Positions 36,301 through 43,966 of a stretch of DNA of 64,000 nucleotides are shown piece by piece. The notes beneath the pieces are model-generated. The model saw only the letters and a program-made list of their open reading frames with translations, made no database searches and was not told the origin of the DNA. The DNA comes from Culturomica massiliensis (GTDB taxonomy: Bacteria > Bacteroidota > Bacteroidia > Bacteroidales > Marinifilaceae), in the NCBI RefSeq assembly GCF_900091655.1, contig NZ_LT594621.1:2418001-2482000 (forward strand), in the 5' to 3' direction. How positions within the stretch are numbered: position 1 is the stretch's first letter; every line of letters begins with the position of its first letter. Made by a program: the position numbers and the translations under genes.

Positions 36301-37116
36301 TTCCCAGGCATAGGTATAACCGCTGGGCCCGTTTGCCGTAAGGACAACTGTCGATTTATCCGATCCCCCGCTACAATAGTAAGCGTCCGCCCCATCTTTT
36401 TGCGTATTGGGCACTGTAATTGATATAGTAGCAGCCGCATTAACAGTAACTTTATATGTCTTAGAAGCAACTATATTTCCTCCTCCATCTTTCAAATTTG
36501 CAGTATAAGTACCACTCGTTATAGAAGAAGGAACATTTCCTGTTGTCGTTGCACCAACAGCACCTGCTGTTGTAATTCCTCCACCCCAATCAATCGTATA
36601 ACTAGCAATATCAGCAGGAGCATCAGTGATTGTAGCAATCACCGTTTTTCCTGTCTCACCTGCACACATTGTAAAATCAGGAATATTTATTGTTGGAAGC
36701 GTTGCCGTAAAATTCAATGCACAGAACATTACATAATCATCTGAACTCATTGAATTAATAGGAATTGAGGCACTCGTTGTTTTATTATATAAAGGATGAG
36801 CCGGATTTGTAACCTTTATCGTTATATTGACGACATCACCGAGAGAAAGGGACCCCCCTTTAGAAGCCATGTCTGTCATCGGGTCAAACATTATAAACAC
36901 CTGGCCTCCTTGATTATCCATTAACCAAAAAGTAGACTCTGCATTTGTAACTGTTACCCCCTTATTTTCCATAGTCCAAGTCACATCCCCTTGAGTCAAA
37001 ACAGAACTTCCGGTCAAATCTGTGCCCGAACTACAAATAGTAAACGTGAAATTCAATTGTGCAAAAGCCCCTACTGTAATTATGCACAAAAAGAAGACCA
37101 ATAAACATTTTTTCAT
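30313..37116 (-). CDS. Giant PKD/Ig-repeat surface protein with CHU_C (T9SS type B) sorting domain, 2267 aa
   Basis: Predicted T9SS-secreted adhesin-like filament. A signal peptide (MKKCLLVFFLCIITVGAFAQ) is followed by an unfamiliar N-terminal domain (about 20-145). About twenty PKD/Ig-like modules of 80-90 residues come next, arranged in an alternating pattern; typical joints are TVKVYGKPTLTDVTV and VTIYGKPTITSIAV. Near 2050-2160 is a cadherin-like segment (GLDGKFNYIPDRDFIGMEKV). The last 100 residues are the gliding-motility-associated C-terminal domain, with PNIITPNGDGLNDTW and VTIYNRYGKVVF. The porP gene follows, its expected outer-membrane partner. The first 230 codons are markedly AT-rich relative to the rest. 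An ATG at 37149 overlaps the upstream stop; the one at 37116 starts the signal peptide. Confidence 0.9.
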   Translation of the reverse strand: MKKCLLVFFLCIITVGAFAQLNFTFTICSSGTDLTGSSVLTQGDVTWTMENKGVTVTNAESTFWLMDNQGGQVFIMFDPMTDMASKGGSLSLGDVVNITIKVTNPAHPLYNKTTSASIPINSMSSDDYVMFCALNFTATLPTINIPDFTMCAGETGKTVIATITDAPADIASYTIDWGGGITTAGAVGATTTGNVPSSITSGTYTANLKDGGGNIVASKTYKVTVNAAATISITVPNTQKDGADAYYCSGGSDKSTVVLTANGPSGYTYAWEKDGAAIAGAGSVTANQPGVYKVKGTHTTGCPGEATVTVGEKTAPAAPAITAPAKADVCVEDGGSTTLAVTSPNAGYTYIWTGATAGTPTSSATVQHSSVATNAAGSQYTVKAKDNFCTSNSSTAAVLKGHKISVTLDKTGSIQVADGVTQTLTATPTTTPATGTVDATTWNWTSTGAAIASGQGTGSITTDPIHATSTYKVTVKDQYGCPATSATTTFTIKAGTTWDITLADAKACAGTQINLAPTTTAGVTLPAPVTYAWSSSDGLTFTSTNTLNTSVPTTMAPGTYKAKIKITDGNGVSKEKEVTVKVYGKPTLTDVTVTSTEVCKGDAVELSANGGAASTTVIDNSAVLTYNWTGATKKADQTKASATLKAGDNLYEVQIVDGNNCKSEKRSVTYVGHEVTVIASLNGSTSSPVSVPYGSAGALDCTPSFNPGTGAAAGHADTYEWVKATGTAGIDGVNTNKTATTEALTSAGSFKVTVTDQFGCPGTGTINYTTTGGALTVLLNPAYICAGSDTPLSCTPGGGTGGVITYEWIAVNGDVTFDDPSAVQPKLAAATLPGVYKVKVKIKQGAQTVESAVVDITVGAQPKLATIGIFQNGNLIPDDGTSVLPGSKVSVVATGTNLPAGTVYDWTPPALVESVSADQLTAESVALSRSASTCFKLTVTNADGKCPDYKEACVPVAGTEFVLDIPDASVCFGMPLNVTSVGNITGGVKPYVRYTWTCADPNFNFTESADHQYITVAATTPVGTYTVHLEVEDTKGNVVADDFTVTVAAVPVFTAVPASPQTAKVGTTVNLSATVNPGTATVNWIPGGPVQGAQTGGTGYAQITAGQFTAAGAYNYRVEAALGTCSIDSVIVINVQEKVDDIVIVAADAEACEGDGDIRLSASATGGSGSLSYRWEVLSGDIVLSSSTGQTTTVQSASVGSHRVRIHVTDNSATDPAPAQYKDILVTIYGKPTITSIAVDNVTSGASNVTVVDFGDELKLTGTVDPTNATCAWTDDRGALLSPNGNPVYTKPMTDNTRFTLKLTNNNGCSVSQDVSVTVKQPENGALLRLELAKECAESGRDMVLTMTATGGTTYSFHLRNNAGLDVLFEGTGPWTYNIPLSGQDTYFAQNFQAFKNGVEILPTYVQPENLEALFYTTPVITIAGGNTKTVCEGNALTLSASAQLGNTVFEWDDPNVVNGRPFFPTTSGTYTVTATSDRGCEATSRVDVTIIPRPTVTINASPETICLGDTVFLTAGGSATEFTWNNGKTGTDIFDIPNVGGTIKYVVSGKETVNGCTDTASVKVLVNEPPVIVSTSRTTRSIAIGKNATFAVKATGKDLRYEWQRWTGSSWLTLYDGDDDQPGVSGSRTDSLTLTGVPMSWNDTKLQCIVTNDCGVADTTFLLYVKECFDILDLEWDMCEGIRPETDPTVAIDGWYCPGTKIAICARLILDDPDADLGSAVYKWTVDGLSTDDGRWGEMVFISDSSVLSWVPPASWQDNITIALCAYIDGACDTVCKSYLRLKATAYTELDWKMMTSVDPSRMFCPGDTVTCWIDDPKQTAGLNPTYKWYNDIFDLSTEKPSTNEVVSLKNDRVVMKMGQKDTWMKVVMTPSPEICTRQGEYADTAFLQVKQIVEPEFSIWSEDTLACANDEIYLEARWKNAGEHPKFQWTRSIGEPYWNLGTEYYAKTVLDENDVWIKCVLTPSDEVCFRQDTVFVGAKQIKVIKDPAVVIFADLENKVQGDEIIIESDITKMPIKDPSYTWYVNNLIEPSETEEEWISSDFKQGDKIQLGVKGERICQNQIMSNILEIDFNNSARDTLVVIYRDERIRNLDLFKPGDELKEFSIAQGGYTGSGKVSMGLDGKFNYIPDRDFIGMEKVTYVIYNKYTGTTETGHVYIQVKDKDRFFIPNIITPNGDGLNDTWKLDFLADYPEHRVTIYNRYGKVVFRADHYNNDWDGSGQGNSGYVAYFNLPNGIYTYVIDLGNKEILKGWVEIRKNMNLGRYSR

Positions 37117-37126
37117 CACGCTGATA

Positions 37127-40100
37127 TTACTTCCAATTAATACTGCCATTAAATGCCGCCTTCAATTCCATTTGCAATGGCAATAAAGGTATTAAACTAA
37201 AATCACCTAAAAATACTGTAGATGTTACATATCGTGCTGCATTCCATCCCTGATTATCAAAACCAAAATAACGTACAGTACTCAAATCTACAACCTCATC
37301 TAACACTTCCCTAGCCATCAACATTGCAGCTCTTGAAGGTTGTAAAAAGACTAAATTATTATTCCCTTTACTCGTTGCATTTGTTTTGTTTACAGAAAAA
37401 TCATAAAGACTCGGCAACTTACCGTACTGCATAAACTGACAATTTATTTTTGGTTCAATCTGAATAACAGTCCCTTGTACAATTGTAAATGAACCTATAA
37501 TAATCGAACCAGCCGGATTTGTTGTTCCAGACCATCCTTGAGTACTATAATTAAACGTTCTTACAACACTAAACTTAGATGTCCACAATTTCAATAAATC
37601 TCCAGAAGTCGGATATCCCATTTTTGTAAAATCAAAATAAACCGGAACTAAATTATTTGAGGTTTTACCAGAAGTTGTATTCTTGTTTATGTCTTGCAAA
37701 TAATATCCAACCGTATCACTTGTCGTCGGACTATCCCAGGTACGTCCTGCAATAGTTCTTCCGGCTGTAGCATAATAGAATTCCAATGTATCCATAGCCG
37801 GTTCTTTCCACAATTTATCCGTGATGTTTATAGCCCCCGGCTCTTTCTTATACACCTGATCACCGGTAAAGCGGTCGGTCAGACAATACGGATCCCATTT
37901 CCGGCTCCAGATAGTATAGTTGTCACCGCTACCGCCGTCCAGATATAATCCGGCGTTCACAAAACTACCGTCAACCGTATCGATCCTTAAAGTCGGTGCC
38001 TCCGGATAGAGGTATACCGGCATGGTATCGCGGCTTTGGCAGGTAGCTACTTCCTTATTGGCGATAGTCAGGAAAACGGAATCGTCCACAGCCACGTTTC
38101 TGACAGTAGCCGTTTGTTTATTGCTGGCTGCCGTAATGTTAGCATGTAAAGCCGTCCAATCGACATCCGAATTGGTTGTCGTATAATGCGAGTTAACGGC
38201 ATCCAGATAAACGGTTTCCGATCCGTTTTTCTCCACCATTGTATAAAACAAAGGTGTCGCCTCTCCTGCCGGATTCCAGCCTGCAATCCGGGCAGTCGGC
38301 CTGTAGTACAATTTACCCGTATACTGGCCGCTTGCTTTACAACCGCCACCGTTAGGCGTTACTTCGACCTTCAGCGTATATCCCATCGAAGGTGTTGTAA
38401 ATTCCATATCCTGAACAACATAACAAGTATCTGCCGATCCTCCGGCCTTTGTCTTCAAATAAGGCGCACCTGCGGTCAAACTCCAGCTATAGTTGGCATT
38501 TTCTTTCGTCTTCGAATAGAGAATGACCTGTCCGCAGCTATCGGCAATCTGCAAACCTTCAAACTTCACGCCCGGTTGCACATCCGCATCGATCTTCAAT
38601 GTATCCGTACGGCAATAACCGGCGGTTTTAGCTATGACTTTCAGGTTATAATGAACCCCGGTTTCATCCATTACATCCGGCCAGGTAAAGGTGTTACCCG
38701 TAACCGTCTCATCGACAACCCCGTTGACAATCCACGTATACTCAGCTCCGGAGGAAGGGGTCAGTTTTACGACCACATCGTTTCCGGCACAACGGTCACC
38801 CGGATTTTGTTCCGTCAACGTCGGTGTCGTACCGTCGATAACCGTTACTATAGCCCGGTCGACAGCCTTCATACCGACAGCATTTTCGACAATCACGGCA
38901 TAAGTATATGTACCGGCCGGCAACGATTGGTTGGTCGGATTGAAAATCACACCGGGTGTATTTTTAACGTTCAGGTTATCATCGCCCATCCAGGTATAGG
39001 TTTTATCACCGGTTACCGAAGACCAAACCGTCGCATAGATATTCAATTCGTTACCGATACAAACCGTATCCGGTGTCGGCCAGGCCTTCACCATCAGATT
39101 ATCCTGCCGGTCGGCGGGATCCAGTACATTGATGACATCTACATTCACGATAGCCGGAGCACTGACACATTTGTTCCGATCTACACCGTAAACCGTATAT
39201 TGCTGCGAAGCATTCAAAGCAACCGTATAAGGCGACGATAGTGTACTTTCTCCACTGGCCAGCTTATCTTCCGGACTCCATTGCCATTCGGTGATTACCG
39301 CACCGTTCGGATCGACCACCAAAGCCGTACGCGACCCAGTCGGAATCTGCAGATCGATACCCGTAAGCGTAGGAGCCGTATTCGTACCTTGTTTCAATTG
39401 AGTCGGAACGCCCGCTGTAGAACCGGTTTTTCCTCCACATTCCACTTCCACATGATATTTGTCCGTCTCATTCGGGTTCATGACAACCAGTTCCTTACCG
39501 GTTTCTCCCGCCATCAAGATTCCATCTTTATACCATTGGTAGGTAACATTGTCAGCCGTTACCCCTTCCCCTTTCACCGATGCGGTAAGCACACCGGCCC
39601 CGTTTATACAATAGTCGCCGTATTTCGGTGCTACCGTTACATACAGGCTGCCGTCGTTCACCACGATAGAACGGGTTATTTCATCCGACGGACAACCGTT
39701 TCCATCGGTCACCGTTACCTGAAAATCATAGGGATGAGAATCGGCTGAAGCACCGCCCGCCAGATTTGCCTCACTGCTGGCAGCAGGAGGTGTACCGGCA
39801 GCATTCGCTTCATCCGTATAGCCCGGTGCATTCGGATTGACCGGCGTAGAAATATGTTTCCAGGTATAGGTATAAGGTGCTTTTGTGGTCGTCGTCACTT
39901 CGGCCGTCACTTTTACCGTCGTATTTGCATCAACAAATTCAGGAGTCGAAGAAGCCGCCCAGGCAATAGCCGGTTGCGGATAAGCCGTCAACGGCACTTC
40001 CGCTACATTGCTGGCAGGACATCCGCCGCTTGCAGCCGAAGCCGTCACCCGTACCGTCACCAAAGAGGTCGCGCTAACAGCATGTATATAGGTATCAACA

Positions 40101-43100
40101 TCCCGGGCCACGACCGCACCGTCAGCATACCATACATATCCCGACAAAGCGATTCCGTTTTTCTCCGTTACTTTCAATTCCGTACTGCCCGAACAAAGCG
40201 TATTTTTACCCCCGGCAGTATTATAGCCGGCCAAAATCAATTCCGGCGCCGTTTTATCCGAAACGGTCACAACAGCCTTATCGACAGCCGTTACCCCCGC
40301 TCCGTCTTCAACCAATACCATCAGAGTAGCCGTACCGTTGGCCGATACGTTCATCGTCCAATCCGGAGTTGCCAACGCAGCATTCGACAAAGTTCCCAAG
40401 GTCGTGGTCCACTGCCATTTGCTTATCGCCCGGTCACCCGGAGTAACGTCAGCCGACAACGGCACCTTACTGTTATGACACAATAGGCCGGGTGCGTTCA
40501 TATCCACGGCCAGATCGTAAGGATCTGCCGTCACACGGATTTCCACCTCATCCGGCAAACTCGTACATCCGGCAGCATCGGTCACATAGGCCGAAAAAGT
40601 CGTAGCACTGTTCAAAGCTTTCGTCTGCGGATTAGCCGTTGTCGCATCGGCGACAAGATTATTTCCGTCCCACCAGGTCCAGGAAGTAATCCCGTTGCCT
40701 TCCGCCAGCACTTCACCCAGCAGATAAGTAGAAGTACCTCTGGCAATCGTCCGGTCAGCCCCGGCTGAAATCTGCGGGGCCTGAACAGCTCCCGTCACAT
40801 TTACGGTCACCGTATCCCTGCGGATTTTCGGAGAAGCTGTATTTCCATCCTCTACCTTTACAACAATCTTATCGCCATCGGATAAGGGAGTCGTAATGAT
40901 CAAACGGTCGAAACCGGCACCTCCGTCGATAGCCATCTCTTTCGGTCCTTCGATCGGAGAAGATTCACTGCCCGCTTTATACCAGGTCACCCGGTACGGC
41001 GCTTTTCCTCCGGTAGCCCTCGCGCTCATGATAGCAGCTCCGCCGGCACAATATTTCACCTGATCGGATGCCAGTGTCAGCAACAAGCCGTTATCGGTAG
41101 CGTTGCGGTTTACGATTTCGGATAATTCTTTCGGACATCCGTCGTTCGTCACTTTTACTTTAAATTCGTATTGGGCCAATTCTGCCCCTTCCAGTTGGAA
41201 ATTATTCGGATTTGTCGTTTGAGTAGCCGAAGTCATCGTTCCTCCTGCCGGAGAAAGCCACTCGAAAGTATAATCATTCGAGGTCGTCGAATTGGAAGCT
41301 ATAGCACCCGCTTTCAACACCTGACCGGAAACATAGGTTGCCGCCGGCTGGGTAGACCATGCCAGATCGAACCCTTTCACTTTCAGCGGTAAACGGGCAT
41401 TCACCGTATCCGAATAACACCCTTCCAAGCCACTGACATTAATTGTCTTCGCTCCTACCCATACGGTATAATCGCCCCGTTTATCGAGTTTCAGTCCGGG
41501 AGTCGTCGAAGTCGTCATCGTCACCGGTTTATTCGGTAAAGATTCATCCCGCACAAACCAATAATAGGTAGCGATATTCGGGCCGGCAGTTTTAACTACG
41601 CTCAGGGTATTTCCTTCACAGGTAGCGTTACCGACCAGATCGAATTTCAGTTTCGGATCTTCCAGGTTCGATAAATTGATCACCGCTTTAGCCGTTCCCA
41701 CAACCTCCGTATCGGTATCCTTTACATACAGTGTCTGTGTCAACACTTTTCCTTCTGCCGGAATCAGGCTCTTGTTGGCTTCAAAAACCATTTCCTTATT
41801 TTTATTAGGATAGCCGATTGTAAATTCATTCGTTGCCCAGGTATAATCATAATTTCCGCTTCCGTTCGACACTTCTGCCGTCAAACGGATTTTACCATTG
41901 GCACAAACGGGATTACCCGCTATTTGTATCGTTATATCCAATGTCTTATCAGACAACACGACATGCGAACTATCCATCGACACACAACCGTCGGAGTGTG
42001 AGGCATATACAAAGAATGTCGTCGCCTGCGACAAAGCCGAAGTCGTCGGGAACTGCGCCGTATGGGCAGACCCGGTAAACCATTTCTCGGGTTTCCAGTA
42101 ATAGCTGTCGATGTTGTTTCCATTCGCTCCCAAATCGGCAGGGCCTCCACCCAGGGGTATGTACACCGGATCCCAGGCTTCTACGATATCAGCGGTATAA
42201 ATCGATCCGGAAGCATTCACCTGCAAATCGGCACTCTTTATCATGCCTCTGGCACTATATACCCATACCTGATATGTTCCTGCCACAGTCGCTGCAAAAG
42301 TACTTTTCAAAGCCCCCGGATTTTCATCCCGCAATACTTCTTTATAGGTATTATCCGCTTGTTTCTGATACCATACATAATACAGCACAGACTCTCCGGC
42401 ACAATTAGCTGTCGCCACAGCATCTATCAGAGCAACACCGTTCGCACAAATCCGAACCGGATTTCCGGGATTGAAATGATCCTGCAAAGCCACCGTAAGT
42501 CCACAACCGGCAGATAACGTATAAGTTTCCGTCAGCTCGGTAGAACAACCGGCACTATTGGTTACGGTAACCTTTACAACATAAGAAGCTGCCGTCGCAC
42601 TCTCGATCTGGCAGGAGTTGCCGCTACCGGCAGATACCCCATCGATGGTCCATGCATAGGTATAATCGACATTATTCGGTACACTGAATGTAATATTGTC
42701 ACCGGCATAATATTTCTTGTCTATCAGCGAAGCCCCGCTTGCCACAATAGCTGAAATGCCGGAAACGACAGGAGCAGCTACACCCTGCAAGGTAATATCG
42801 GCAGACACCGGACAATTACCCGTTACCGTGGTTGCCGTAAAATGATAAACCGTAGACGTGGTTGTCAAACCGGTTGTATAGGTTAACGAAGTAGCCAAAG
42901 AGGCAGCACTCGCATCTTTAGTCCATTTATAAGAAGAGGCATTCAGTAACGAACCGACGGCCCCCCCGCCCACTTGCTGTGGAGTCAGAGTTACAGACGT
43001 ATTCACACATTCATCAGTCGTACTCTTGGCAATCTCCAAGGCCGGTGCAGCCGTCACCGTTACGTTTTTACAAAACGGTACAGCTCCGGCTACCGAAGAC

Positions 43101-43954
43101 TGAGGCGTTCCGCAAATTTCATAAGTGCCGCTGGCCGATGTTCCCCAAGCAACAGAAGCCAATTCTTTGGAAGCTCCGACCGTAATCGTACCATCGGTCG
43201 ATATTGCTCCGTTCTTTTTTAATTCCCAGTTAATCCCCGTATAAGTACCGGTAACCGTCGCCGTGATTCCCTGAGTCGTCCCGGCACAAGCGTCAGCAAC
43301 AGCCAGATCCGTTATTACCGGAGCGGATTCTGACCCGAGTTGGATGTCAGCATTTCCTGTCTGAACAACACATACCGCAGCACTTTGATCTGTCGTTGCT
43401 TCAGAAGATCTTGGAGGACCTGGTGTACGAAGTACTACTCCTGTTTTTCCTGATTTAGATGCTATTTTCCATTTTATATGCATAAAAAATACACCTTCTC
43501 CCGGAGCAGAAAATGTATAATAATTCATACTTGCAAAATTCATTTGCAAAAAATGAGGATCTCCAAATGAAGGAGCTTCTTCCAAACCACAGCTTTTAAC
43601 ATCTACATCAGCTTCCCACTCCTCTCCTATTGTATAAGTAAAATCTGATTTATTCGTACTTAAAACATTATAATTATAATCAAAAGCAAGAGTCACGATA
43701 GACAACCTTTTCCTTTCCGATGTCCATGCCTGATTAAACCATTTACCAATCCTGCTCAAATAAATATCAAACTCAAGATAATCCCCATTAACTGTCACAT
43801 TTTGAATAGCAGTCTCAAGTGTATTATCCCATTCATTATTCCCGAATTTAGAGCCACACCAATCCGTTGGCAAATTTTCTGTACCATAAAAGGTCTGTGC
43901 TCCCCCTTGGAGTATCTGTATTACAAAAAATATTATAAAAAGTATCCTCTTCAT
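37127..43954 (-). CDS. Giant PKD/Ig-repeat surface protein without recognised sorting domain, 2275 aa
   Basis: A signal peptide (MKRILFIIFFVIQILQGGAQ) and an N-terminal domain containing VNGDYLEFDIYLSR (about 25-210) precede roughly 1700 residues of PKD/Ig-like modules. These include about three copies of a 475-residue super-repeat (DNA about 38,500-42,512). Each copy runs from a YC-x-x-G module through a module ending GC-x-S-x-P, then VC-x-G, then a DKT-x-P-x-L-type joint. The last 250 residues are AT-rich in DNA and of a different type, ending LQMELKAAFNGSINWK; I see neither CHU_C nor a type A sorting domain. The start lies 12 bases after the upstream stop and the end 10 bases before the next gene, so it is clearly in an operon. 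Structural or adhesive surface role inferred; export route uncertain. Confidence 0.85.
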   Translation of the reverse strand: MKRILFIIFFVIQILQGGAQTFYGTENLPTDWCGSKFGNNEWDNTLETAIQNVTVNGDYLEFDIYLSRIGKWFNQAWTSERKRLSIVTLAFDYNYNVLSTNKSDFTYTIGEEWEADVDVKSCGLEEAPSFGDPHFLQMNFASMNYYTFSAPGEGVFFMHIKWKIASKSGKTGVVLRTPGPPRSSEATTDQSAAVCVVQTGNADIQLGSESAPVITDLAVADACAGTTQGITATVTGTYTGINWELKKNGAISTDGTITVGASKELASVAWGTSASGTYEICGTPQSSVAGAVPFCKNVTVTAAPALEIAKSTTDECVNTSVTLTPQQVGGGAVGSLLNASSYKWTKDASAASLATSLTYTTGLTTTSTVYHFTATTVTGNCPVSADITLQGVAAPVVSGISAIVASGASLIDKKYYAGDNITFSVPNNVDYTYAWTIDGVSAGSGNSCQIESATAASYVVKVTVTNSAGCSTELTETYTLSAGCGLTVALQDHFNPGNPVRICANGVALIDAVATANCAGESVLYYVWYQKQADNTYKEVLRDENPGALKSTFAATVAGTYQVWVYSARGMIKSADLQVNASGSIYTADIVEAWDPVYIPLGGGPADLGANGNNIDSYYWKPEKWFTGSAHTAQFPTTSALSQATTFFVYASHSDGCVSMDSSHVVLSDKTLDITIQIAGNPVCANGKIRLTAEVSNGSGNYDYTWATNEFTIGYPNKNKEMVFEANKSLIPAEGKVLTQTLYVKDTDTEVVGTAKAVINLSNLEDPKLKFDLVGNATCEGNTLSVVKTAGPNIATYYWFVRDESLPNKPVTMTTSTTPGLKLDKRGDYTVWVGAKTINVSGLEGCYSDTVNARLPLKVKGFDLAWSTQPAATYVSGQVLKAGAIASNSTTSNDYTFEWLSPAGGTMTSATQTTNPNNFQLEGAELAQYEFKVKVTNDGCPKELSEIVNRNATDNGLLLTLASDQVKYCAGGAAIMSARATGGKAPYRVTWYKAGSESSPIEGPKEMAIDGGAGFDRLIITTPLSDGDKIVVKVEDGNTASPKIRRDTVTVNVTGAVQAPQISAGADRTIARGTSTYLLGEVLAEGNGITSWTWWDGNNLVADATTANPQTKALNSATTFSAYVTDAAGCTSLPDEVEIRVTADPYDLAVDMNAPGLLCHNSKVPLSADVTPGDRAISKWQWTTTLGTLSNAALATPDWTMNVSANGTATLMVLVEDGAGVTAVDKAVVTVSDKTAPELILAGYNTAGGKNTLCSGSTELKVTEKNGIALSGYVWYADGAVVARDVDTYIHAVSATSLVTVRVTASAASGGCPASNVAEVPLTAYPQPAIAWAASSTPEFVDANTTVKVTAEVTTTTKAPYTYTWKHISTPVNPNAPGYTDEANAAGTPPAASSEANLAGGASADSHPYDFQVTVTDGNGCPSDEITRSIVVNDGSLYVTVAPKYGDYCINGAGVLTASVKGEGVTADNVTYQWYKDGILMAGETGKELVVMNPNETDKYHVEVECGGKTGSTAGVPTQLKQGTNTAPTLTGIDLQIPTGSRTALVVDPNGAVITEWQWSPEDKLASGESTLSSPYTVALNASQQYTVYGVDRNKCVSAPAIVNVDVINVLDPADRQDNLMVKAWPTPDTVCIGNELNIYATVWSSVTGDKTYTWMGDDNLNVKNTPGVIFNPTNQSLPAGTYTYAVIVENAVGMKAVDRAIVTVIDGTTPTLTEQNPGDRCAGNDVVVKLTPSSGAEYTWIVNGVVDETVTGNTFTWPDVMDETGVHYNLKVIAKTAGYCRTDTLKIDADVQPGVKFEGLQIADSCGQVILYSKTKENANYSWSLTAGAPYLKTKAGGSADTCYVVQDMEFTTPSMGYTLKVEVTPNGGGCKASGQYTGKLYYRPTARIAGWNPAGEATPLFYTMVEKNGSETVYLDAVNSHYTTTNSDVDWTALHANITAASNKQTATVRNVAVDDSVFLTIANKEVATCQSRDTMPVYLYPEAPTLRIDTVDGSFVNAGLYLDGGSGDNYTIWSRKWDPYCLTDRFTGDQVYKKEPGAINITDKLWKEPAMDTLEFYYATAGRTIAGRTWDSPTTSDTVGYYLQDINKNTTSGKTSNNLVPVYFDFTKMGYPTSGDLLKLWTSKFSVVRTFNYSTQGWSGTTNPAGSIIIGSFTIVQGTVIQIEPKINCQFMQYGKLPSLYDFSVNKTNATSKGNNNLVFLQPSRAAMLMAREVLDEVVDLSTVRYFGFDNQGWNAARYVTSTVFLGDFSLIPLLPLQMELKAAFNGSINWK
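38500..42512 (-). repeat. Higher-order protein repeat, about 1.43-kb period, three copies
   Basis: Copies begin at about 42512 (CGLTVALQDHF), 41095 (NGLLLTLASDQV) and 39655 (GSLYVTVAPKYG). Each has the same order of four to five Ig-like modules, with joints such as DKTLDITIQI, DKTAPELIL and DGTTPTLTE. The third copy is incomplete. Similarity is clear in protein and weak in DNA, so the duplications are old. Confidence 0.6.
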
Positions 43955-43966
43955 AAATACTCGCTT

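Noticed and set aside
30313..43954. The 2275-aa and 2267-aa genes as one gene split by a frameshift
   Set aside because: The downstream protein starts with its own signal peptide at 37116, ten bases after a normal stop, and the modules on either side do not continue each other.
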